Shown piece after piece: positions 40,672 through 48,662 of a DNA stretch of 64,000 nt. The notes under the pieces are model-generated. The model ran no database searches and was not told where the DNA came from. It was given only the letters and a program-made list of their open reading frames with translations. The number at the start of each line of letters is the position of its first letter. Position 1 is the stretch's first letter. Origin of the DNA: Streptomyces sp. ISL-98 (GTDB taxonomy: Bacteria; Actinomycetota; Actinomycetes; Streptomycetales; Streptomycetaceae); contig NZ_JAGGPB010000036.1 of NCBI RefSeq assembly GCF_018614055.1, positions 1 through 64,000 on the forward strand. The letters run 5' to 3'. A program made the position numbers and the translations under genes.

Positions 40672-41100
40672 CTAGTCGCGACGCAGACTCGGCTTGAGGT
40701 CCTTGAAGCGGCCCAGCAGGCCGTTCACGAAGGACGGGGAGTCGTCGGTGGAGAACTCCTTGGCGAGTTGCACCGCCTCGTCGATCACCACCGCGTCGGG
40801 AGTCTCGTCCACCCACACCAGCTCGTACGCGCCGAGCCGCAGGATGTTGCGGTCGACGACCGGCATCCGGTCGATGGTCCAGTCGACCGCGTAGGTCGCG
40901 ATGAGGTCCTCGATGCGGTCCGCGTGGTCCGCGTACCCCTCGACGAGCTGCATCGTGTACTCGCTCACCGGCGGCTGCCGGGTGTCGGTCCGGGCATGCC
41001 GCATCCAGTCCGCGAGGACCGTCTGCACGGACTCACCGCGCTGGTCGGCCTCGAAGAGGATCTGGAAGGCGCGCTTACGCGCCGTATTCCGGGCAGCCAC
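40672..41100 (-). CDS. nusB: transcription antitermination factor NusB
   Basis: A 142-aa all-helical RNA-binding protein that, with NusE (S10), binds boxA of rRNA leaders. It has the typical ARKRAFQILFEAD start and the NILRLGAYEL and INEAVQLAKEF-like (here IDEAVQLAKEF) and NGLLGRF segments. The GTG start is 2 bp after the efp stop, so the two genes are co-translated. A terminator follows. Confidence 0.96.
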   Translation of the reverse strand: MAARNTARKRAFQILFEADQRGESVQTVLADWMRHARTDTRQPPVSEYTMQLVEGYADHADRIEDLIATYAVDWTIDRMPVVDRNILRLGAYELVWVDETPDAVVIDEAVQLAKEFSTDDSPSFVNGLLGRFKDLKPSLRRD

Positions 41101-41102
41101 GG

Positions 41103-41669
41103 TTAGCTGTTCACCCGGCCGAGGTACTCGCCGGAGCGGGTGTCCACCTTGATCTTCTCACCGGTGGTGATGAAGAGCGGGACGCCGATCTCGTAGCCCG
41201 TCTCGAGCTTGGCGGGCTTGGAGCCACCGGTGGAGCGGTCGCCCTGGACGCCGGGCTCGGTGTACTCGATGACCAGCTCGACGGCAGCGGGGAGCTCGAT
41301 GTAGAGGGGGCTGCCCTCGTACATCGCAACGCTGGCCTCGAAGCCCTCGAGCAGGAAGCGGGCGGCGTCGCCGACGACCTCGGGGGTGACGTAGATCTGG
41401 TCGTACGTGTCCATGTCCATGAACACGAAGCTGTCGCCGTCCTTGAACGAGAACTGCATGTCGCGCTTGTCGATGTTCGCCGTCTCGACCTTCACGCCGG
41501 CGTTGAAGGTCTTGTCGACGACCTTGCCGGAGAGAACGTTCTTGAGCTTGGTGCGCACAAAGGCAGGGCCCTTGCCGGGCTTGACGTGCTGGAACTCGAC
41601 GACGGACCAGAGCTGGCCCCCGTCGAGCTTGAGCACCAGGCCGTTCTTGAGGTCGTTCGTGGAAGCCAC
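41103..41669 (-). CDS. efp: translation elongation factor P
   Basis: A 188-aa three-domain OB/KOW protein that rescues ribosomes stalled at polyproline. The loop reaching the peptidyl-transferase centre reads KPGKGPAF, with Lys at the tip as in actinobacterial EF-P that is thought to work without lysylation or rhamnosylation. No epmA or earP gene is in the window. GTG start at 41669. Several nearby proteins (GH6 linker, P-loop kinase tail) have proline runs and would need EF-P. Confidence 0.96.
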   Translation of the reverse strand: MASTNDLKNGLVLKLDGGQLWSVVEFQHVKPGKGPAFVRTKLKNVLSGKVVDKTFNAGVKVETANIDKRDMQFSFKDGDSFVFMDMDTYDQIYVTPEVVGDAARFLLEGFEASVAMYEGSPLYIELPAAVELVIEYTEPGVQGDRSTGGSKPAKLETGYEIGVPLFITTGEKIKVDTRSGEYLGRVNS

Positions 41670-41730
41670 GGTTGCGGAATCTCCTGGACTGAAGGCTGGT
41701 GGGACCTCGGATGCGCGCTGCGGCACTGGG

Positions 41731-42837
41731 CTACAGCGCGAGCAGCTCCTTGGTCGTAATGGTGAGTAGCTCGGGTCCGCCGTCCGCCTCGGGGCGCACG
41801 ACGAGCGTGTCATCGATCCTGACACCGCCCCGGCCCGGGAGGTGGACCCCCGGTTCGACGGTGACCGGCACGCAGACGTCCAGTTTACCCATGGCCGCAG
41901 GTGCCAGCTGCGGGTCCTCCTCCATTTCGAGTCCGACACCGTGTCCGGTCTGGGGCGCGAGGCCCTCGCCGTGGCCCGCAGCATCCAGTACGTGGCGTGC
42001 GGCGCGGTCGACTTCGCGGTACTCGACGCCGGGGGCGAGAGCCTCCCTGCCCGCCCTCTGAGCGGCGAAGACGAGGTCGTACAGCTCGATCTGCCAGTCT
42101 GCGGGCGTCGTACCGATGACGAAGGTACGGCCGATCTCGCACCGGTAGCCGCGGTAATTGGCGCCGAGGCAGACGGAGAGAAAATCACCCTCTTCAACGC
42201 GCCGGTCGGAGGGCCTGTGCCGGCCCAGACCCGAGTTCGGCCCTGTGGCCACCGAGGTGGGGAAGGCGGTGCCGTCGGCGCCGTGGTCGACGAGGCGGCG
42301 CTCCAGCTCCAGCGCGAGGTGCCGTTCGGTCCTTCCGACCAGGATCGATTCGAGCAGCTCGCTCAGCGCCTGGTCGGTGATCTCGGCCGCGATCCGCAGG
42401 CATGCGATCTCGTCCTCGTCCTTGACGATCCGCAGCTGCTCGACGGCGCCCGCGAGGTCGTTCAGGCGCAGCCCCGGTGCGACCGAGCTCAGCGCGCGGT
42501 GTCTGGCGACGGTCAGGTGGTGTTCCTCGACGGCGAGCGATGCGGCGCCTGACGCCGCGACGAGATCGGCCGCGGCGACGACAGTGTCGCCGCCGGGGAC
42601 CGGCAGGACCCTGACCCGCAGCTGTTCGTCCGGGCGGCCGTCCAGAGGGTCGGTGGCGGCCGTACGCGAGCAGAGCAGCGCGTCCTCGCCGGGGCCGACC
42701 AGCAGCACGGACCCGGGCGGCGCCCCGCCCGCGAGGTAGCGGACGTTGGCCGGACGGGAGACCAGTGCGGCGGCGCTGCCGGAAGCGGCGCACCGGTCGC
42801 GCAGCCGCCCGCGGCGAACCGCATACAGCTCTGACAT
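41731..42837 (-). CDS. M24-family peptidase-like protein (Xaa-Pro peptidase/creatinase fold)
   Basis: A 368-aa protein with a creatinase N-terminal domain (about 1-135) and a pita-bread M24 domain (about 140-360). Aminopeptidase P and prolidase need five metal ligands (Asp, Asp, His, Glu, Glu). Aligned by motif, this protein has Cys223, Glu234, His299, Glu328 and Asp342, so three of five are replaced. It may bind a different metal, hydrolyse other bonds or be a non-peptidase like creatinase. It is 61 bp upstream of efp on the same strand, a common pepP/pepQ-efp pairing. ATG start. Confidence 0.82.
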   Translation of the reverse strand: MSELYAVRRGRLRDRCAASGSAAALVSRPANVRYLAGGAPPGSVLLVGPGEDALLCSRTAATDPLDGRPDEQLRVRVLPVPGGDTVVAAADLVAASGAASLAVEEHHLTVARHRALSSVAPGLRLNDLAGAVEQLRIVKDEDEIACLRIAAEITDQALSELLESILVGRTERHLALELERRLVDHGADGTAFPTSVATGPNSGLGRHRPSDRRVEEGDFLSVCLGANYRGYRCEIGRTFVIGTTPADWQIELYDLVFAAQRAGREALAPGVEYREVDRAARHVLDAAGHGEGLAPQTGHGVGLEMEEDPQLAPAAMGKLDVCVPVTVEPGVHLPGRGGVRIDDTLVVRPEADGGPELLTITTKELLAL

Positions 42838-42912
42838 GTTTCGAGCGTACGAGCGGTGCCGCGGCCCGGCAGTGCGAGCGCGTCCGACCGGGCCGCCGCA
42901 TGGAGGGGCGGC

Positions 42913-44031
42913 CTACCAGGCAGGCGGGCTCGCGATGGAGCGTGCCAGCACCTCGTCCAGGACACGGGCCGTGGTCGGCACGTCGTACTGCGAGTTGTCG
43001 ATGATCGGCAGCCCCGAGCCGTACCAGCCGGCCATCCGGCCGTGGATACGGGCGACCTCCTCGTCCGACAGACGGCGGTTCCCACTGCGCTGGGCGTTGC
43101 GTTCCAGCACGATCTCCAGGCCGGGGAGGATGACGACGGGCAGCAGCCCGGGACCGACGTGGCGCTTCCAGCCGCCGAGCCCGACGACGGGACGGTCCGG
43201 GAAGACGGCGTCGTCGACGATGCACGATATGCCGTTGGCGAGGAAGTTACGGGCGGAGAAGCCGCAGGTGCGGCGGGCGAGCCGGTACTGGGCCTCGGAC
43301 TGGTCGTTCCAGCCGGACTGGGGGTCGGCGAACCCGGAGCAGACCCATTCGCGTACGTCGTCGAGGCTGATGTGCGCGGTCGGCACGCGGCGGTGCTGTG
43401 CCCAGTACTTGGCGACGGTCGTCTTGCCCGCGCCGGCCGGCCCGATGAGCAGCACGGCCAGCGTCGTACTGCCGGTGTCGGTGGGCGCGGCGGCCGGCGG
43501 CGGCGCCGGAAGCGCGACGGGCCCGCCGGGCGGCAGCTGAATGTGCCCGGTGGTGTCCCGGGGCGGCGCCCCCTGAACATGTTGCGAAGCGGACCCGCCC
43601 CAGCCGGAACCCTGGGCATGCCCTTGCGCGCCACCGCCAAGGCCCGCCCCGGAACCGTGCGTGGCCTGTGGGGCGTGGGGTGCGTGAGGCGCCTGTGGAG
43701 GCGCAGGGGGGCCGCCGGGGTGCGGGGCACCGTGGGCCGCTCCCGGGGTCTGCGGGGGGCCCTGGGGCGCCGGTGGCCCGTCGGAGTGTGGGGCACCGTA
43801 AGCGGGATGCGAGGCGCCTGAGGCGGCACCGGAGACCTGCGGGGAGCCCTGCGGCGCCGGTGGTCCGGCGGGGTGCGGCGTGCCGGGAGCGCCGTGCTGG
43901 GCGCCGGAGATGGCTTCCGGGGCCTGGGGGTGTCCTTGGGGTGCCGGCCCTGTGGCGTGCTGGGTGGGCTGGGCCCATGCGGTGCCGGGCTGGTGGGGTG
44001 GTGGCAGCGGAGCCCCCACTGCGTGCTGCAT
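42913..44031 (-). CDS. P-loop ATPase (polynucleotide-kinase-like) with long Pro-rich N-terminal tail
   Basis: A 372-aa protein. Residues 1-185 are disordered and rich in Pro, Ala, Gly, His and Gln, with repeated GAPH-GPPAPQG units at about 48-112. The C-terminal domain (about 190-372) is an AAA_33/zeta-toxin-like kinase: Walker A GPAGAGKT at 197-204, SLDDVREW after strand 2, and a lid segment ERNAQRSGNRRLSDEE. Substrate unknown; RNA, DNA or small-molecule kinases are all possible. The gene lies between the M24 peptidase and aroQ genes on the same strand. Start ATG 44031 is the first available. Confidence 0.8.
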   Translation of the reverse strand: MQHAVGAPLPPPHQPGTAWAQPTQHATGPAPQGHPQAPEAISGAQHGAPGTPHPAGPPAPQGSPQVSGAASGASHPAYGAPHSDGPPAPQGPPQTPGAAHGAPHPGGPPAPPQAPHAPHAPQATHGSGAGLGGGAQGHAQGSGWGGSASQHVQGAPPRDTTGHIQLPPGGPVALPAPPPAAAPTDTGSTTLAVLLIGPAGAGKTTVAKYWAQHRRVPTAHISLDDVREWVCSGFADPQSGWNDQSEAQYRLARRTCGFSARNFLANGISCIVDDAVFPDRPVVGLGGWKRHVGPGLLPVVILPGLEIVLERNAQRSGNRRLSDEEVARIHGRMAGWYGSGLPIIDNSQYDVPTTARVLDEVLARSIASPPAW

Positions 44032-44106
44032 CCGGTGCCACTCCGTCTCGTACAGGCGACTCGTGCTGGGCGGCCAGGGCGGACCGGGCCTACCGAACGG
44101 TACCTT

Positions 44107-44136
44107 CCCCGCCCGCCCTACTGTGAACGGGCGGGG
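44107..44136 (-). terminator. hairpin terminator of the aro cluster
   Basis: CCCCGCCCG and CGGGCGGGG form a perfect 9-bp stem with a 12-nt loop, 19 bp past the aroQ stop. Confidence 0.7.
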
Positions 44137-44154
44137 ACGGTCCAGAGTGCCCTG

Positions 44155-44595
44155 TCAGCCGTCGAGTTCGTCGGCGAGGGCGCGCAGCGCGAGCCGGTAC
44201 GAGCCGATGCCGAAGCCCGCGATCGTGCCGCTGGCGACGGCCGCGACCACCGAGGTGTGCCGGAATTCCTCGCGTGTGTACGGGTTCGAGATGTGCACCT
44301 CGATCAGCGGAGCGGTGCGCTGGGCCGCCGCGTCCCTCATCCCGTACGAATAATGCGTGAACGCACCGGGGTTGAGAACGACCGGAATTGACCCGTCCGC
44401 GGCCTCGTGGAGCCAGCGGATCATCTGGCCCTCGTCGTTCGTCTCGCGTACGTCGACGTCGAAGCCGAGCTCCTTGCCGAGCCGCCCGCACTCCTCGACG
44501 AGCCCGGCGTACGAAGTCGCCCCGTACACATCGGGTTCCCGCGAGCCGAGCCTGCCGAGGTTGGGCCCGTTGAGGACCAGGACCCGTCGCGTCAC
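44155..44595 (-). CDS. aroQ: 3-dehydroquinate dehydratase, type II
   Basis: A 146-aa dodecamer-forming enzyme dehydrating 3-dehydroquinate in the shikimate pathway. Signatures: VLNGPNLGRLGSREPDVYG with the catalytic Arg and Tyr, LNPGAFTHYSYGMRDA, and EVHISNPYTREEFRHTS with catalytic His. The GTG start overlaps the aroB stop by 4 nt. Last gene of the aroC-aroK-aroB-aroQ run. Confidence 0.95.
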   Translation of the reverse strand: MTRRVLVLNGPNLGRLGSREPDVYGATSYAGLVEECGRLGKELGFDVDVRETNDEGQMIRWLHEAADGSIPVVLNPGAFTHYSYGMRDAAAQRTAPLIEVHISNPYTREEFRHTSVVAAVASGTIAGFGIGSYRLALRALADELDG

Positions 44596-45686
44596 TTGGA
44601 CACCTCGCCGTACGCGGCCAGCAGCACCGCCGGGTCGGGGCCTTCCAGCACGGTCGGCTTGGCGAGGCCGTCGAGGACGATGAAGCGCAGCAGGTTGCCG
44701 CGGGACTTCTTGTCGACCTTCATGGTCTCCAGCAGCTTGGGCCACTGGTCGCCGCGGTAGGTGAGCGGCAGCCCGACGGACTCGAGCACGGCTCGGTGCC
44801 GGTCGGCTGTCGAGTCGTCAAGCCGGCCCGCCAGACGGCCCAGTTCGGCGGCGAAGACCATGCCGATGGAAACGGCCGCGCCGTGGCGCCAGTTGTAGCG
44901 CTCGTTCTTCTCGATGGCGTGCGCGAGCGTGTGACCGTAATTGAGGATCTCGCGCAGACCCGATTCCTTCAGGTCGCTCGACACGACGTCGGCCTTGACC
45001 CGGATGGCGCGCTCGATCAGCTCGGCGGTGCGCGGCCCCTCGGGCGTACGGGCCGCCACCGGGTCCTCCTCGATCAGGTCGAGGATCACCGGGTCGGCGA
45101 TGAAGCCCGCCTTGATGATCTCGGCGAGGCCGCTGATGTAGTCGTTGACCGGCAGCGAGTCCAGCGCCGCCAGGTCGCAGAGAACACCGGCGGGCGGGTG
45201 GAAGGCGCCGACGAGGTTCTTGCCCTCGGCGGTGTTGATACCGGTCTTGCCGCCGACCGCCGCGTCGACCATGCCGAGCACGGTCGTCGGTACGGCGATC
45301 CAGCGCACCCCGCGCAGCCAAGTGGCGGCGACGAATCCGGCCACATCGGTGGTGGCTCCGCCGCCGACGCCCACGATGACGTCGGTGCGTGTGAAGTTGG
45401 TCTGGCCGAGCGCCTTCCAGCAGTACGCCGCGACCTCGACGGTCTTGGACTCCTCGGCATTGGGCAGCTGGATGGCGATGGCTTCGTAACCCTGGCTCGC
45501 GAGGTCCTCGCGGATCGCCTCACCCGTGCCGGCGAGTGCCTCGGGGTGCAGGACGGCCACGCGCTGGGCCCGTTCGCCGATCAGCCCGGGGAGCTCACCG
45601 AGGAGCTGCCGGCCGACCAGCACCTCGTACGGCGCAGCGCCCTCGCTGCCGCCGACCTGGATACGGGTGGGTGCCTGCTCGGTCAT
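44592..45686 (-). CDS. aroB: 3-dehydroquinate synthase
   Basis: A 364-aa NAD- and zinc-dependent enzyme converting DAHP to 3-dehydroquinate. NAD-binding VGVGGGATTDVAGF and the PTTVLGMVDAAVGGKTGIN segment, then zinc ligands in LNYGHTLAHAIE and WRHGAAVSIGM are present. ATG 45686 overlaps the aroK stop as ATGA. It is fed by a DAHP synthase not in the window. Confidence 0.96.
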   Translation of the reverse strand: MTEQAPTRIQVGGSEGAAPYEVLVGRQLLGELPGLIGERAQRVAVLHPEALAGTGEAIREDLASQGYEAIAIQLPNAEESKTVEVAAYCWKALGQTNFTRTDVIVGVGGGATTDVAGFVAATWLRGVRWIAVPTTVLGMVDAAVGGKTGINTAEGKNLVGAFHPPAGVLCDLAALDSLPVNDYISGLAEIIKAGFIADPVILDLIEEDPVAARTPEGPRTAELIERAIRVKADVVSSDLKESGLREILNYGHTLAHAIEKNERYNWRHGAAVSIGMVFAAELGRLAGRLDDSTADRHRAVLESVGLPLTYRGDQWPKLLETMKVDKKSRGNLLRFIVLDGLAKPTVLEGPDPAVLLAAYGEVSK

Positions 45687-46198
45687 ACGTCCTTCAGCTC
45701 CAGTGCGTCGAGGACCGCCTGTGCGACCTCTTCGGGGGTGCGGTCGTCGGTGTCGACGACCGCGGTGGCCACCTCGGTGTAGAGGTGACGGCGTGCTTCC
45801 ATCAGCTGCTTCCACTGCTGGCGCGGGTTGACGGCCAGCAGAGGGCGTGCGGTGTTCAGCCCGACGCGCTTGATCGCTTCGCCCACGCTGATGGAGAGGT
45901 AGACGACGCGCTCTCCGGCCAGCGCGGTCCGCGTGCCCTCGTCGAGGACCGCGCCGCCGCCGAGCGCAAGGACGCCCGTGTGCTCGGCGAGCGCCGCCTT
46001 CACGGCCTCCCGCTCCAGCTCACGGAAGCGCGCCTCGCCCTCCTCGACGAAGATGTCGGAGATCTCCCGGCCCTCGGCCGCGACGATGTCCGCGTCGCTG
46101 TCGCGGTACTCCGTACCGAGCCGCTCGGCGAGCAGCTCGCCCACGGTGGACTTGCCGACCCCCATGGGCCCGACGAGGACGACCAGCGGGCCGGTCAC
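45683..46198 (-). CDS. aroK: shikimate kinase
   Basis: A 171-aa NMP-kinase-fold enzyme phosphorylating shikimate. Walker A GPMGVGKST, shikimate-binding DSDADI and LALGGGAVLDE, and the lid Arg in NTARPLL are visible. The GTG start overlaps the aroC stop by 4 nt and its stop overlaps aroB, so aroC, aroK, aroB and aroQ are translationally coupled. Confidence 0.95.
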   Translation of the reverse strand: MTGPLVVLVGPMGVGKSTVGELLAERLGTEYRDSDADIVAAEGREISDIFVEEGEARFRELEREAVKAALAEHTGVLALGGGAVLDEGTRTALAGERVVYLSISVGEAIKRVGLNTARPLLAVNPRQQWKQLMEARRHLYTEVATAVVDTDDRTPEEVAQAVLDALELKDV

Positions 46199-47379
46199 CG
46201 TACGACCAGGTTGTCGAGGTACGACTGCACGTTGCGCCGGGTCTCACCGACGCTGTCGCCGCCGAACTTCTCCGCGACCGCGTCCGCGAGGACCAGCGCG
46301 ACCATCGCCTCGGCCACGATCCCGGCGGCGGGCACGGCGCACACGTCGGAGCGCTGGTGGTGCGCGGCGGCGACCTCGCCGGTGACGACGTCGATGGTGG
46401 CGAGCGCGCGCGGCACGGTCGCGATGGGCTTCATCGCCGCCCGTACGCGCAGCAGTTCACCGGTGGACATGCCGCCCTCGGTGCCGCCGGCCCGCCCGGT
46501 GGTGCGGCGTACGCCGTCCTCGGTGGGGACGATCTCGTCGTGCGCCTTGGAACCCGGCACCCGGGCCAGGTCGAAGCCGTCGCCGACCTCGACGCCCTTG
46601 ATGGCCTGGATGCCCATGAGGGCGGCGGCCAGCCGGGCATCGAGCCTGCGGTCCCAGTGCACGAACGACCCCAGTCCGACGGGCACGTTGTACGCGAGCA
46701 CCTCGACGACGCCACCGAGGGTGTCGCCGTCCTTGTGGGCCTGGTCGATCTCCGCGACCATCGCCTTCGACGCGTCCGCGTCCAGGCAGCGCACCGGGTC
46801 CTCGTCCAGCCGCGCCTCGTCCGCGGGCACGGGCAGCACACCGTACGGCGCCTTGGCGGCGGCCAGCTCCACGACATGCGACACGATCTCGACACCGGTG
46901 GTCTGCTTCAGGTACGAACGGGCCACCGTGCCCAGCGCGACCCGCGCCGCGGTCTCCCGCGCGCTCGCCCGCTCCAGCACCGGCCGCGCCTCGTCCAGCG
47001 CGTACTTCTGCATGCCCGCGAGGTCGGCGTGGCCGGGGCGCGGGCGGGTCAGCGGGGCGTTACGGGCCAGCTTGGCGAGCTCGTCGGGGTCGACCGGGTC
47101 GGCCGACATGACCTGCTCCCACTTGGGCCACTCCGTGTTGCCCACCATGATCGCGACGGGGCCGCCCATGGTCAGCCCGTGGCGTACGCCGCCGAGGAAG
47201 GTGACCTCGTCCTTCTCGAACTTCATGCGCGCACCGCGCCCGTAGCCGAGCCGCCGCCGGGCGAGCGCGTCCGCCACCATCTCCGTGGTGATGGGGACGC
47301 CGGAGGGAAGACCCTCCAGCGTCGCGACGAGTGCGGGTCCGTGGGACTCCCCCGCCGTCAGCCAACGCAACCTGCTCAA
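46195..47379 (-). CDS. aroC: chorismate synthase
   Basis: A 394-aa FMN-dependent enzyme making chorismate from EPSP. It has the ESHGPALVATLEG start, RRRLGYGRGARM, RASARETAARVALG and the C-terminal RSDVCAVPAAGIVAEAM signatures. The start is TTG at 47379, preceded by GAGGAG with good spacing; no ATG or GTG nearby would keep the conserved SRLRWLTAGESHG end. EPSP synthase is not in the window. Confidence 0.95.
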   Translation of the reverse strand: MSRLRWLTAGESHGPALVATLEGLPSGVPITTEMVADALARRRLGYGRGARMKFEKDEVTFLGGVRHGLTMGGPVAIMVGNTEWPKWEQVMSADPVDPDELAKLARNAPLTRPRPGHADLAGMQKYALDEARPVLERASARETAARVALGTVARSYLKQTTGVEIVSHVVELAAAKAPYGVLPVPADEARLDEDPVRCLDADASKAMVAEIDQAHKDGDTLGGVVEVLAYNVPVGLGSFVHWDRRLDARLAAALMGIQAIKGVEVGDGFDLARVPGSKAHDEIVPTEDGVRRTTGRAGGTEGGMSTGELLRVRAAMKPIATVPRALATIDVVTGEVAAAHHQRSDVCAVPAAGIVAEAMVALVLADAVAEKFGGDSVGETRRNVQSYLDNLVVR

Positions 47380-47515
47380 CGGTGCTCCTCGATGCTCGCG
47401 CCTGGGTCTGAATCGGCGCGGCCGGGTGCGCGGCCCTGGCCCGCCACCACTGATCCTCCCACGACCGGGCCCCGATCCGGCCGCCGGTCCAGCAATCGGA
47501 CGACGTCAGCCGACG

Positions 47516-47782
47516 TCAGCGCCGGTCGCCGTCGACGGGTGCGTACGAGCCGAGGTAGTCGGCGCCGCGTCCCTGGCCGTGCTGCGCGGCGGCGTGGACG
47601 GGCCGCCCGGCGCGCACCGCACGCCGGTACTCGATCTTCCGCTTGATCTTCACGGCCCAGCTCACGAGGACCACGACCACGACCAGCACAATGAACGTGA
47701 TCTGGACCCAGTCGGGCATGAAGGTCAGCAGACCGTCCAGAATCTTGCTGGCGCCGGAGGCTTGTGGCAGGCCGGATTCCAT
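47516..47782 (-). CDS. small single-pass membrane protein
   Basis: An 88-aa protein with a hydrophobic helix at about 26-45 followed by a basic KIKRKIEYRRAVRAGRP stretch, giving an N-out/C-in topology. The tail is polar. Family unknown. It sits between aroE and aroC, 37 bp from aroE and 136 bp from aroC, so it is probably co-transcribed. ATG start. Confidence 0.7.
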   Translation of the reverse strand: MESGLPQASGASKILDGLLTFMPDWVQITFIVLVVVVVLVSWAVKIKRKIEYRRAVRAGRPVHAAAQHGQGRGADYLGSYAPVDGDRR

Positions 47783-47819
47783 GGATGTTCTCCCCCTCGG
47801 GTGTTTCGACCGGCAGACC

Positions 47820-48662
47820 CTATCGGGCGGCCAGCGCCTGCTCCCCGGCCCCCCTCATGACGGCGAGCGGCGCGGCGGCGCAGCCCGTCATCTGCTCCAC
47901 CTGGAGCACGGCCTGATGCACGAGCAGGTCGAGCCCGCCGACGACCGAGCCGCCGTGCGCCGACCAGGCGGCCGCGAGCGCGGTCGGCCATGGCTCGTAC
48001 AGCACGTCGAAGAGCGTGCCGGGCCGCTCGGGCACGGCCTCGGCGAGGGCATCGGTGGTGCCGGCCGGGGTGGTCGCGATGACGAGCGGCGCGTCGAACG
48101 CCCGCTCCGCCTCCGCCCAGTCGGCGATGCGCACGTCGACCCCGAGCCGCTCGCCCCACTGCCGCATCTCGTTGCCGCGGGCCGCAGTGCGCACGTACGC
48201 GGTGACCGGGCCCGTACACAGCCGGGAGAGCGCGGCGAGCGCCGACGAGGCGGTGGCCCCGGCGCCGAGGACGGCTGCGGAGCCGACCTTCTCGACGCCG
48301 CGCTCGCGCAGGGCGGCGATCATGCCGGGGATATCGGTGTTGTCCCCGATGCGTCGGCCCTCCTCGGTGACGACGACCGTGTTCACCGCCTCGACGGAAG
48401 CCGCCGTGTCGCTGATCTCGTCGAGCAGCGGGATGACGGCGCGCTTGAGCGGCATGGTCAGCGAGAGGCCGGCCCAGGACGCGTCGACCTTCTCGAAGAA
48501 GCGGGGCAGGGCGGCCTCGTCCACCTCGAAGCGGTCGTACGACCAGTTGGTCAGGCCCAGTTCCTCGTATGCGGCGCGGTGCAGGACGGGTGAGAGCGAG
48601 TGGGCGATGGGCGACCCGAGTACGGCCGCCCGGCGTGCCTCAGTCACTTCCCTGGCTTTCAT
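47820..48662 (-). CDS. aroE: shikimate dehydrogenase
   Basis: A 280-aa NADP enzyme reducing dehydroshikimate. It has GSPIAHSLSPVLHRAAY (substrate Ser pair), LSLTMPLKRAVIP with the catalytic Lys, GDNTDIPGM with the catalytic Asp and the AVLGAGATASSAL dinucleotide fold. The ATG start overlaps the mltG reading frame by 23 nt, a larger overlap than its neighbours have. Same strand as aroC-K-B-Q. Confidence 0.95.
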   Translation of the reverse strand: MKAREVTEARRAAVLGSPIAHSLSPVLHRAAYEELGLTNWSYDRFEVDEAALPRFFEKVDASWAGLSLTMPLKRAVIPLLDEISDTAASVEAVNTVVVTEEGRRIGDNTDIPGMIAALRERGVEKVGSAAVLGAGATASSALAALSRLCTGPVTAYVRTAARGNEMRQWGERLGVDVRIADWAEAERAFDAPLVIATTPAGTTDALAEAVPERPGTLFDVLYEPWPTALAAAWSAHGGSVVGGLDLLVHQAVLQVEQMTGCAAAPLAVMRGAGEQALAAR

